From: Spirochaetales bacterium
GTDB taxonomy: Bacteria; Spirochaetota; Spirochaetia; DSM-27196; PWMO01
Assembly: GCA_007123465.1 (NCBI GenBank)
Contig: SKLB01000258.1
Span: forward strand, 1 to 21,602
Reading direction: 5' to 3'
Length of the DNA: 21,602 nt
Every line of letters starts with the position of its first letter. The first letter of the stretch is position 1. Made by a program: the position numbers and the translations under genes. The notes below the pieces were generated by a model, which was not told where the DNA came from, did no database searches, and was given only the letters and a program-made list of their open reading frames with translations. This document shows positions 7,531 to 14,314 of this stretch, in pieces.

Positions 7531-8494
7531 CAATCCGCGCTACATTACCGCGCCGGCGCCTGCGGTAGCGGCCCTTGTGCTGGCAGGCGTGTTGGTGCTG
7601 CTCGGTGCGTGCAGCACCGCGGTTCGACGCTCTGGTCGTGAGTTCACGCTGGCCTCGTATAACGTGCACAATCTGTTTGATGACCGCACTGACGGTAGCG
7701 AATTTGCCGGCTACCGCCCCGAGAGTGACGGCTGGGGCGCGGTTGAGTTTCACACCAAGGCCGAGCGCACTGCCGAGGCTCTACGGAAAGTAGGGGCGGG
7801 TACTCTTCCGGACATCGTAGCACTGCAGGAGATTGAAAACGAGCACGCGCTGGGGGTGCTGCTGCGCGAGTATCTTCCACGCTCGGGTTCCCGCTGGTTT
7901 GTGATGCCGCCGGCGTCCGGTTCATCGTTCCGGGTAGCGGCTGTCTCGCGTTTCGAGATCCGCTCGGCGCGGGTACACTCGCTTTATTACCTGACACACC
8001 CGCTGCGAGACGTGCTGGAACTGGAGATCGACATTGACGGCAGGCATATGACGCTGTTTGTCAACCACTGGCCCTCGAAACGCGGCGGTGCAGAGCTGTC
8101 CGCCCCGTTGCGGGATTTTACCGCCGCCGCAGTGGCACGCCGGGTTAGCGTAACGCAGCAGCCGGGCGGCGCTGCGGCGGTTGTGGTGGCCGGTGACTTC
8201 AATATGGAGCCCGCCGAGTTTGCTCCCGAATGGCAGCGGCTGGGCCTTCACAATCCCTGGGACACGCAGGATTTCCCCGGAAGCTATCATTTTCGCGGCA
8301 GCTGGAGCCGCATCGACAGCATTTTTCTGTCCGACGCGGCGCAGCGTGGCACCTTTGAGTTAGTTTCCTTCAGCGTTATTCACAGTAACGGGTTTCTGGA
8401 CCGTCACGGAGCGCCGCGTGTGTGGCGCCCCGGTACCAGTGGCGGCTATTCTGACCACCTGCCGCTGCTGGCCCGGCTGCGCGTGGCTCACTGA
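7505..8494 (+). CDS. Lipoprotein endonuclease/exonuclease/phosphatase (DNase I-like) family protein
   Basis: 329 residues. The N-terminus is a lipoprotein signal with a long n-region and lipobox LGAC (Cys about 36), so the enzyme is probably anchored on the outer face of a membrane. The rest is one EEP fold with all catalytic stations: Asn about 53 (YNVHNLF), Glu about 109 (LQEIEN), His about 188 (VNHWPSK), Asp/Asn 231/233 (GDFNMEP), Asp about 271 (SRIDSIF) and Asp-His 317/318 (GGYSDHLP). Such enzymes cleave phosphodiester bonds in nucleic acids or lipid headgroups. The VNHWPSK and GDFN pattern resembles extracellular nuclease relatives, so a surface DNase scavenging nucleotides is a fair guess; substrate is inferred. 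The ATG has GGAGG 6 nt upstream, inside the end of purC. Confidence 0.85.
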   Translation: MQTRERTTDNPRYITAPAPAVAALVLAGVLVLLGACSTAVRRSGREFTLASYNVHNLFDDRTDGSEFAGYRPESDGWGAVEFHTKAERTAEALRKVGAGTLPDIVALQEIENEHALGVLLREYLPRSGSRWFVMPPASGSSFRVAAVSRFEIRSARVHSLYYLTHPLRDVLELEIDIDGRHMTLFVNHWPSKRGGAELSAPLRDFTAAAVARRVSVTQQPGGAAAVVVAGDFNMEPAEFAPEWQRLGLHNPWDTQDFPGSYHFRGSWSRIDSIFLSDAAQRGTFELVSFSVIHSNGFLDRHGAPRVWRPGTSGGYSDHLPLLARLRVAH

Positions 8495-8502
8495 GGCCAC
8501 GC
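8481..8502. terminator. Hairpin spanning both stop codons of convergent nuclease and SMUG1 genes
   Basis: Perfect arms GCGTGGC (8481-8487) and GCCACGC (8496-8502) enclose an 8-nt loop containing both overlapping stop codons, plus TGA at 8492-8494 and minus TGA at 8488-8490. No T-run follows on either strand. It may act as a bidirectional pause or 3'-end stabilising structure. Confidence 0.4.
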
Positions 8503-9231
8503 GCCGGCTGCCTCGAGCACCGAGGTTACCTCAGCGTTCCAGTCACGGTTGGCACGCGGATTGGCCGGACTCGGGTGCAGAATGGTCAGCGCCGATGGTG
8601 CGGGCATCCCGCTGCGCTGCGCCAATACGGCATCGATTCGTGCGCGTGCAAAGCCTCCGACGCCCACCACAAATTCTGGATGCAGCAGTTCAATGGTCTG
8701 GTCCAGGTAGTCATCGCAGGCGCCAAACAGCGCGTCGCGTTCTGCTCGAGCCAACTTGTCCGGCGTGCGGTTGCGCCCCGATTCTTCCATGAACAGCAGC
8801 GGGCAGTAGTTGGCAACAAACTGTCGGCTGAAGAAGTGCTCGGCGCTGCCGAAGCGCTGCTGCATCAGCCCCCACAGCCGGCGGCCGCTTACTTCGCTGC
8901 GTGCACAGTCGAAGCCGTCTACCGGGCGTTCGGGGTGCTCCACGGGCGGCCGTTGAATCGGAGCGTTGATGCCCATCCAGTCGCGTACCGCACCGATCTC
9001 GCCGAATGGGACTCCGGTTTGCGCCATGCCCCACGGTCCGGGGTTCATCCCCACAAACAGCACTCGGATCGGTGAGCGTGCAAAGCGGCGCAGATAGGCG
9101 CGGCAGGCAGCTGCGGCGTAGTCAAGCGGGTTGTAGACCTGAGTCACCGGGCTGCTGAACTGCATCCGGTCAACCCGCCGGCAGAGATCGATGGTGTGTT
9201 GCCACAGCTCGCTTGTGATGTCCCGGCGCAT
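8488..9231 (-). CDS. SMUG1-type uracil-DNA glycosylase (family 3)
   Basis: 247 residues from the chosen start. It removes uracil and oxidised pyrimidines from single- and double-stranded DNA. The family signature GMNPGPWGMAQTGVPFGE begins near residue 61, with the catalytic asparagine about 63. The second signature HPSPANPRANRDW begins near 219 with the active-site histidine. Both closely match vertebrate SMUG1 motifs. The frame stays open to 9426, but those codons lie inside rmuC and look like shadow composition. ATG 9231 has GGGGAG just upstream and lies 16 bp after the rmuC stop, so it is preferred. An rmuC-SMUG1 pair forms a small DNA-maintenance operon. Confidence 0.92.
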   Translation of the reverse strand: MRRDITSELWQHTIDLCRRVDRMQFSSPVTQVYNPLDYAAAACRAYLRRFARSPIRVLFVGMNPGPWGMAQTGVPFGEIGAVRDWMGINAPIQRPPVEHPERPVDGFDCARSEVSGRRLWGLMQQRFGSAEHFFSRQFVANYCPLLFMEESGRNRTPDKLARAERDALFGACDDYLDQTIELLHPEFVVGVGGFARARIDAVLAQRSGMPAPSALTILHPSPANPRANRDWNAEVTSVLEAAGAWPQ

Positions 9232-9247
9232 AGGCTCCCCTGATTGC

Positions 9248-10069
9248 TCACTCTTCCAGCCGGCTGACCGCGGCGCCGCTGCGCTCGAGGGCAGTGTCGA
9301 CTTCAGTGAACGCCTTGACCGCGTTGCGCAGATGTCCGCCGGCGCGCTGGTAGGCCTGCACGGTCTGGTCAAACTCGCGCCGCAGCACCCGTATCTGCTC
9401 GGCCAGTTTGCGCGCATCGTCCCCAACAGAGAGACCCCTCAGTCCGTAGGAGACGGTCTGCAGATATGCAAACAGCGTTGCCGGGCTCACCGGTACCACT
9501 CCGGCACGCAACGCTGGATCTATCATGCCGCCGTCGCTGAACATGTAGCGGTAGACCGCCTCAGAGGGAACGTAGAGCAGCGCGAATGAGAGCGTGCCCT
9601 CTTCAGGCCGGATGTACTTGGATGCAATCTGCTCTATCTGCTTCTGAAACACGCGCACGGCCTCGGCGTTTGGAGACTGCGGTGAGCTTTCCATCGAGCG
9701 GCTGATGGCTTCCAGAGGAAACTTGGCGTCTACGGCAACCATGAAGTCACCCATGCGGATTACCGCATCGGCTCGTGCGCCGCTACGGAAGCCGTACTGC
9801 AACTGGTAGGCTGCACGCGGCAGCCAGTTCTGCAGCAGTTGCGCCAGCAGTGTCTCGCCAACTGCGCCGCGTGTGGCCGGAACCACCATCGAGCGGTGAA
9901 GCTCTGCCAGGTGGGTAGCCATGGTCTGCACCTGTTCCAACCGCGCTTCCAGCGCCGACAGCTGCGGCGCCCGCGTACCGCGGCGCACAAAATGTGCCAC
10001 CAGCGACACGATCAGCGCGGCGGCAACAACCACAAGCGCGGCCAGCAGCAACAGTTCACGGTTCGGCAT
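9248..10069 (-). CDS. rmuC: RmuC-family DNA recombination protein, short form
   Basis: 273 residues. RmuC proteins limit recombination at inverted repeats and have a nuclease-like core; the mechanism is poorly known. A single membrane segment covers about 5-28, followed by a short helical stretch (about 37-60), then the RmuC domain (about 64-260) with GAVGETLLAQLLQNWLP, DAVIRMG, VAVDAKFPLEA and LLYVPSEAVY. Typical RmuC has a long coiled coil and 400-500 residues, so this form has lost most of the coiled coil. No good Shine-Dalgarno precedes the ATG at 10069, and the predicted -10 ends 8 nt before it, pointing to a leaderless message. SMUG1 follows 16 bp downstream. Confidence 0.88.
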   Translation of the reverse strand: MPNRELLLLAALVVVAAALIVSLVAHFVRRGTRAPQLSALEARLEQVQTMATHLAELHRSMVVPATRGAVGETLLAQLLQNWLPRAAYQLQYGFRSGARADAVIRMGDFMVAVDAKFPLEAISRSMESSPQSPNAEAVRVFQKQIEQIASKYIRPEEGTLSFALLYVPSEAVYRYMFSDGGMIDPALRAGVVPVSPATLFAYLQTVSYGLRGLSVGDDARKLAEQIRVLRREFDQTVQAYQRAGGHLRNAVKAFTEVDTALERSGAAVSRLEE

Positions 10070-10077
10070 CGCCTGCG

Positions 10078-10106
10078 ATACTATCGCCGCGGCACGCTCC
10101 GGTCAA
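10078..10106 (-). promoter_or_regulatory. Promoter for rmuC, placed for a leaderless mRNA
   Basis: On the minus strand TTGACC (10106-10101), a 17-bp spacer and TAGTAT (10083-10078). The -10 ends 8 nt before the ATG at 10069, so initiation would fall within about 0-3 nt of the start codon. The -10 is only a 4/6 match but the -35 is 5/6 with ideal spacing. Confidence 0.55.
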
Positions 10107-10146
10107 CCGGCCTGGCGCAGGTTAAGCATGGTGACGCGTGCTGCCC

Positions 10147-10176
10147 TTGCACAAGCATTCGCGGCCATACTATAAA
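10147..10176 (+). promoter_or_regulatory. Putative promoter for argJ, placed for a leaderless mRNA
   Basis: TTGCAC (10147-10152), an 18-bp spacer and TATAAA (10171-10176). Only GGCTCA separates the -10 from the ATG at 10183. The -35 is a weak 3/6 match; the -10 is 5/6. No Shine-Dalgarno is present before the ATG. Confidence 0.5.
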
Positions 10177-10182
10177 GGCTCA

Positions 10183-11460
10183 ATGGAGTGCTTCCACAGC
10201 GAGGCGGGATGGCTCGAGTTTCTGCGCACCCAGTCCGCGTTTCCGGTCGGGTTCCGTGCGGCTACCGGCGCCATTTCCTTTGCTCCGGCTGAGCGTCCGT
10301 CGGATGATCCCTACACTATGAACCTGGCACTGGTGACCGCTGAACCGCCGCTGTCCGTCTTTGCCGGTGTCTTTACCCGCAACCAGCTGCCGGGGGCGCC
10401 GGTCATTCTTGCTCGTGAGTGTATGCGAGGCGACGCGCTGGCCGGTATCCTGATAAACAACAAGATTTCCAACGTCTGTGCGCCGCACGGCATTAAGGAC
10501 GCCGAGCGGCTGACCGGCGCGCTGGCGCAGCGCATCGGCGGACGCAGCCGGAACTATCTTTCGGTTTCAACTGGAATAATCGGCTGGAGCCTGCCGGTGG
10601 ACCAGATGGCAGATCGGTTGCCCGCGATGGTGGAGCAACTCGGCAGTGCCGACGCGCTGGATGTGGCGCATGCTATCATGACAACCGACAGCTATCCCAA
10701 GCTGCGCGCCGCGCGCTGCGGTGACGCTCGCGTCCTGGGTATCGCCAAGGGCGCCGGCATGATCGAACCAGACCTGGCTACCATGCTGGTGTTTTTCTTC
10801 ACCGATGCGCTGGTGCAACGCGCTCAGTTGCAGCAGATTCTGGCTACTGCGGTTGAGTCATCGTTTAATCGAATCTCGGTTGACGGGGACCAGAGTACCA
10901 GCGATATGGTGCTGGCGCTCAGTTCGGCAGTGCAGCCGGTTGATACAGCGCAGTTTGCGCTGTGCCTGCAGCAGCTGGCACAACAGCTGGCGCACGATAT
11001 AGTGCGTAACGGAGAAGGAACCTGCCACGTGATCAAGGCAACGGTGCGCGGATTGCACGACGAGCGGTCAGCGGCTACACTGGCCAAGGGCGTGATTAAC
11101 TCGCCACTGGTCAAGACTGCAGTCTACGGCAGCGATCCCAACGTGGGCCGGATTGTCGCGGCGCTCGGTGACAGCGCAGGCAGCAACGGAATCAAACTGG
11201 ATTCCGATCAATTACGCATCCAGATCGGAACGGAAACGGTTTTTGCCGACGGCGGTTTTCAACTTGACAAGGAGAAAGAGAATCGGCTTTGCTCGTACCT
11301 GAGAGAAAGCGCGCTCGAACCGGCGCTACGCGGCTATCCTCAGCACGACCGCACGGTTGACATCGATATCAGCTGTGGTTCAGGACGCGGTGAGGCAACG
11401 GTTCTGGGATCGGATCTCTCTCACGAGTATGTAAGCGAAAACGCCGATTACCGCACTTGA
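10183..11460 (+). CDS. argJ: Glutamate N-acetyltransferase / ornithine acetyltransferase
   Basis: 425 residues from the chosen start. It moves acetyl from N-acetylornithine to glutamate in the cyclic arginine pathway, and in bifunctional forms also makes N-acetylglutamate from acetyl-CoA. It self-cleaves into two chains between Ala and Thr of KGAGMIEPDLATML; the nucleophile is Thr about 200. Other motifs: NNKISNVCAP, TGIIGW, SVDGDQSTSDM, and VKTAVYGSDPNVGRI in the beta chain. A frame upstream to 10138 is open, but it would place the likely -10 box inside codons and add 15 residues not typical of the family, so ATG 10183 is preferred. No other arginine genes are nearby. Whether it is mono- or bifunctional cannot be told from sequence alone. 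Confidence 0.94.
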   Translation: MECFHSEAGWLEFLRTQSAFPVGFRAATGAISFAPAERPSDDPYTMNLALVTAEPPLSVFAGVFTRNQLPGAPVILARECMRGDALAGILINNKISNVCAPHGIKDAERLTGALAQRIGGRSRNYLSVSTGIIGWSLPVDQMADRLPAMVEQLGSADALDVAHAIMTTDSYPKLRAARCGDARVLGIAKGAGMIEPDLATMLVFFFTDALVQRAQLQQILATAVESSFNRISVDGDQSTSDMVLALSSAVQPVDTAQFALCLQQLAQQLAHDIVRNGEGTCHVIKATVRGLHDERSAATLAKGVINSPLVKTAVYGSDPNVGRIVAALGDSAGSNGIKLDSDQLRIQIGTETVFADGGFQLDKEKENRLCSYLRESALEPALRGYPQHDRTVDIDISCGSGRGEATVLGSDLSHEYVSENADYRT

Positions 11461-11463
11461 TGG

Positions 11464-11479
11464 TGTAAACCGGTTTACA
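11464..11479. promoter_or_regulatory. Perfect 16-bp palindrome before the moxR/bat operon, putative operator
   Basis: TGTAAACCGGTTTACA is a perfect inverted repeat, 3 bp after the argJ stop and 13 bp before the moxR ATG. It has no loop, and no T-run follows, so it is a poor terminator. Its form (TGTAAAC half-sites around a CG-rich centre) resembles operators of LacI-family regulators. No regulator gene is adjacent and I do not see a convincing -35/-10 pair around it. Confidence 0.55.
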
Positions 11480-11492
11480 GGAAAAGGTATCA

Positions 11493-12497
11493 ATGGAAAC
11501 GCAGCAAACACAACCGCGCGCGTCTGAGCAGTTCAGCGAGCGTATAGAAGATGCATCAAAGACGCTCGGCAGAGTCAGAGACCAGATCGGCAAGCGGATA
11601 GTTGGACAGCGCGCCATGATCGACGGCATGCTGATCGGAATAGTGGCCGGGGGGCACGTCTTGCTGGAGGGCGTCCCGGGATTGGCCAAAACGATGGCGA
11701 TCAAAGCGCTTGCCGAGGCTATCGACGCCGGTTTCCAACGCATCCAGTTCACACCCGATCTTCTGCCGGCCGACCTGGTTGGCACGATGATCTACCGCCA
11801 GCAGACCGGTGAGTTTGTTGCGCGTAAGGGACCGGTGTTCTCCAACGTGATTCTGGCAGATGAGATCAATCGAGCACCGGCTAAAGTGCAGTCCGCCTTG
11901 CTGGAGGCGATGGAGGAGCGCCAGGTTACTATCGGGGACACAACATTTGCTCTACCCGAACCGTTCTTTGTGCTGGCAACACAGAATCCGATTGAGCAGG
12001 AAGGGACGTACCCGCTGCCGGAAGCCCAGCTCGACCGCTTTCTGCTCAAGCTTACCGTGCAGTACCCCACCCCCGAAGAGGAGCTGGCGATTTTGCGCCG
12101 AGTGGGCGTCGAACACGATATTCCGCTGCGCACCGTGCTGAACGCCGCCGAGATCCGGAGCGTCCGCGAGACCGCCTCGATGGTCACGGTTGACGAACGC
12201 ATCGAGGATTACATCGTACGGCTGGTGACCAGTTCACGCGAGCAGAACAAGAACGTCCACACCTATTCGCGCTACATTGAGTTTGGAGCGTCGCCTCGCG
12301 CTACAATCTATCTCTATCGTGCTGCCAAGGTACGGGCGCTGTTTGAGGGACGCCACTATCTGGTACCCGAAGACGTCAAAGCGGTGGCACCGGCGGTTCT
12401 GCGTCATCGGATTATTCTCTCATACGAGGCCGAGTCGGAGGAGTTAACCGCGGACGACGTTGTCAACTACCTGTTGTCCGCAATAGCCGTGCCGTAG
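11493..12497 (+). CDS. MoxR-family AAA+ ATPase, first gene of Bat operon
   Basis: 334 residues. MoxR ATPases act as chaperones that mature or activate partner complexes, usually with von Willebrand A proteins encoded next door. Visible: Walker A GVPGLAKT (60-67), Walker B ILADEINRAP (120-129), sensor-1 ATQNP (about 163-167), arginine finger region QLDRFLLK (about 179-186) and a C-terminal lid domain with GASPRA. AAAAGG lies 5 nt before the ATG. It is followed after 9 bp by the DUF58 gene and then the bat genes, the classical MoxR-DUF58-Bat order. Family is certain; the substrate of this MoxR is not known. Confidence 0.95.
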   Translation: METQQTQPRASEQFSERIEDASKTLGRVRDQIGKRIVGQRAMIDGMLIGIVAGGHVLLEGVPGLAKTMAIKALAEAIDAGFQRIQFTPDLLPADLVGTMIYRQQTGEFVARKGPVFSNVILADEINRAPAKVQSALLEAMEERQVTIGDTTFALPEPFFVLATQNPIEQEGTYPLPEAQLDRFLLKLTVQYPTPEEELAILRRVGVEHDIPLRTVLNAAEIRSVRETASMVTVDERIEDYIVRLVTSSREQNKNVHTYSRYIEFGASPRATIYLYRAAKVRALFEGRHYLVPEDVKAVAPAVLRHRIILSYEAESEELTADDVVNYLLSAIAVP

Positions 12498-12506
12498 TCA
12501 GCATTC

Positions 12507-13376
12507 ATGGAACGTTCGAGAATCCTGTCTCAAGTCAAGCGTATTCGTCTCATTTCCACCGAACTGGTGCAGAGCCTGCTCGCCGGCAACTATCGGTCGG
12601 TCTTCAAGGGGCCGGGAATCGAGTTCGACGAGGTGCGCGAGTACGTCGAGGGTGACGATGCGCGGCTTATCGACTGGAACGTCAGTTCGCGGTTGAATGA
12701 CGTCTACACCAAGACATTTCGCGAAGAGCGGGAACTCTCACTGTTCCTGATTGTCGATCTCTCGAGCTCGCTAGACTCCGGCAGCCGGAGGTCGCGGCGC
12801 GACGTCCAGAATATCCTGGTAGCGCTCTTCACGCTGGCGGCGGTGCAGAACAACGATCGCGTCGGTGCGGCCTTCTTTACCGATCGGATCGAGCACTGGG
12901 TGCCCCCGGTCAAGGGCAAGAAACACGCGCTGCGGCTGATTCAGGATACGGTTTCCTTTACCGTCGAGGGCAGCGGTTCGGACCTGGCGCCGGCGCTGCG
13001 TGCGGCGGCCGAAGCGCTCAAGCGGCGCGGCATCGTGGTTATACTGTCAGATTTCAAGACAAGTGACTACGCTCGTGACCTCAGCCTGCTTGCGCGCAGG
13101 CAGGATGTGATCGCAGTGCGGATCACCGACCCGATGGATACCGATTACCCGCCAACCGGCCTGATCCAGGTCTTCGATCCTGAAACCGGCAAAACCATCC
13201 TGGCAAGCGGCGCGTCGCCCAAGTTTCGCCGCCAGTATCGCGAGTTCTGGGAGGCGCAGCGCCGCCAGTGGCAGCGCGAATGCCTGCGCCGCCGTGTAAG
13301 CACGCTGGAGATATCCACCGATGAAGACCCCGCAGCAAAGCTGATCCAGTTCTTCAGGCGGAGGCGCAAGCGATGA
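12507..13376 (+). CDS. DUF58 domain protein with vWA-like fold
   Basis: 289 residues, cytoplasmic, no signal or membrane segment. It carries the DUF58 signature FKGPGIEFDEVREYVEGDDARLIDW in the region about 33-57, then a vWA-like core with DxSxS (DLSSS, about 84-88) and a second acidic site in ILSDFKTSDY. DUF58 proteins nearly always pair with MoxR and are presumed to be its adaptor or client. It ends in a basic tail (FFRRRRKR). Weak Shine-Dalgarno. Its stop overlaps the next start as ATGA, so translation is coupled. Confidence 0.92.
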   Translation: MERSRILSQVKRIRLISTELVQSLLAGNYRSVFKGPGIEFDEVREYVEGDDARLIDWNVSSRLNDVYTKTFREERELSLFLIVDLSSSLDSGSRRSRRDVQNILVALFTLAAVQNNDRVGAAFFTDRIEHWVPPVKGKKHALRLIQDTVSFTVEGSGSDLAPALRAAAEALKRRGIVVILSDFKTSDYARDLSLLARRQDVIAVRITDPMDTDYPPTGLIQVFDPETGKTILASGASPKFRRQYREFWEAQRRQWQRECLRRRVSTLEISTDEDPAAKLIQFFRRRRKR

Positions 13377-14314
13377 TGCGCCCCGAACGGCTTCCGCGCG
13401 CGTTGCTGCTGCTACTGTTGCTGATGGGCATCGCGCTTCCAATCCGTGCCGACTACCAGATCTCATCTACTACTTTTCTGCCGCAGCAGTTCTACGTTGG
13501 CGACAGGGTAGAGATGCGTGTCAGCCTGCGGACATCTGCCGCTGCAGAACTCACCGTCCCCGAGGTTCTGCCGCAGGTGGACTGGGGTGATCTTCACCAT
13601 GTTCGGTTGCTGCCGCGCGGGGCGGAGTGGGAAGTTCGCATCGTTTTCACCGCTTTTCAGCCCGGTACCCGCACCATTGTTCCGCTGGATCTGGGTGCTG
13701 TGACCGTCAGCGACCTGAGCGTTCACGTTCCGTCAATTCTTGAGGTTGAGGGGCGCAGCGAGCCCGCACCCCCGCAGGATCAGATGGTGCTGCCCGGCAC
13801 GCGGCTGTGGATCGCGCTCTTTGCGGTGCTGCTGGTACTGCTGCCGTTCCTCTGGATTATCTCGGTGAGCCGCGGACGCAGGTACGTGCACGAGTTCGTG
13901 CGCCGCTATCGAGAGCGCCAACCGTACCGCAGGCTGTCACGCGCCTTGAAGCATCTGAGTGCTTCGCTGGCGCAAACCGACGGGCGTGATTTCTATATCG
14001 CACTGCTCGAGCATATCAGGCGCTATCTCTCAACCAGACTGCGCACCGACTGCATGTCGCTGACCACCAGTGAGCTCGACAGCCATCTTGACCGGCTGGT
14101 TCCGTCGGCGGAGGATCGGGGGCTCCTGCTGGAGTTGTTCCGCTACGGCGATCTGGTCAAGTTTGCCTCTCTTGCCGCTCCAACCGAGCAGCGCAGCTCA
14201 CATATCGCGCAGCTGCGCGCGGTGGTTGAGAAACTCGAGCAGCGCCGGACGCCGCGTCAGCCGCGACGCCGCAATGCGGTGTATCAGCAAAGGAGTGAGC
14301 GTGTGGGTATTTGA
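13373..14314 (+). CDS. Membrane protein of the Bat operon, BatD/DUF4381-like
   Basis: 313 residues. A signal peptide (about 1-26, LLLLLLLMGIALPIRA) is followed by a periplasmic beta-rich region about 27-140, a membrane segment about 143-163, and a cytoplasmic part of about 150 residues. The cytoplasmic part is helical and basic, with FYIALLEHIRRYLSTRL and LTTSELDSHL, a pattern seen in the C-terminal parts of BatD and DUF4381 proteins of MoxR operons. It therefore sits where DUF4381 sits in related operons. The assignment is by topology and short motifs, so a precise family is not certain. A second ATG at 13376 is equally possible. The last 14 bp overlap batA. Confidence 0.75.
   Translation: MMRPERLPRALLLLLLLMGIALPIRADYQISSTTFLPQQFYVGDRVEMRVSLRTSAAAELTVPEVLPQVDWGDLHHVRLLPRGAEWEVRIVFTAFQPGTRTIVPLDLGAVTVSDLSVHVPSILEVEGRSEPAPPQDQMVLPGTRLWIALFAVLLVLLPFLWIISVSRGRRYVHEFVRRYRERQPYRRLSRALKHLSASLAQTDGRDFYIALLEHIRRYLSTRLRTDCMSLTTSELDSHLDRLVPSAEDRGLLLELFRYGDLVKFASLAAPTEQRSSHIAQLRAVVEKLEQRRTPRQPRRRNAVYQQRSERVGI

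Noticed and set aside
9232..9426. A 65-residue N-terminal extension of the SMUG1 protein
   Set aside because: It lies inside rmuC, has Arg/Ser/Pro-rich shadow composition, and an ATG with a good ribosome site exists at 9231.
11464..11479. The moxR-upstream palindrome as an intrinsic terminator of argJ
   Set aside because: There is no loop outside the stem core and no T-run after it; the following bases are purine-rich.
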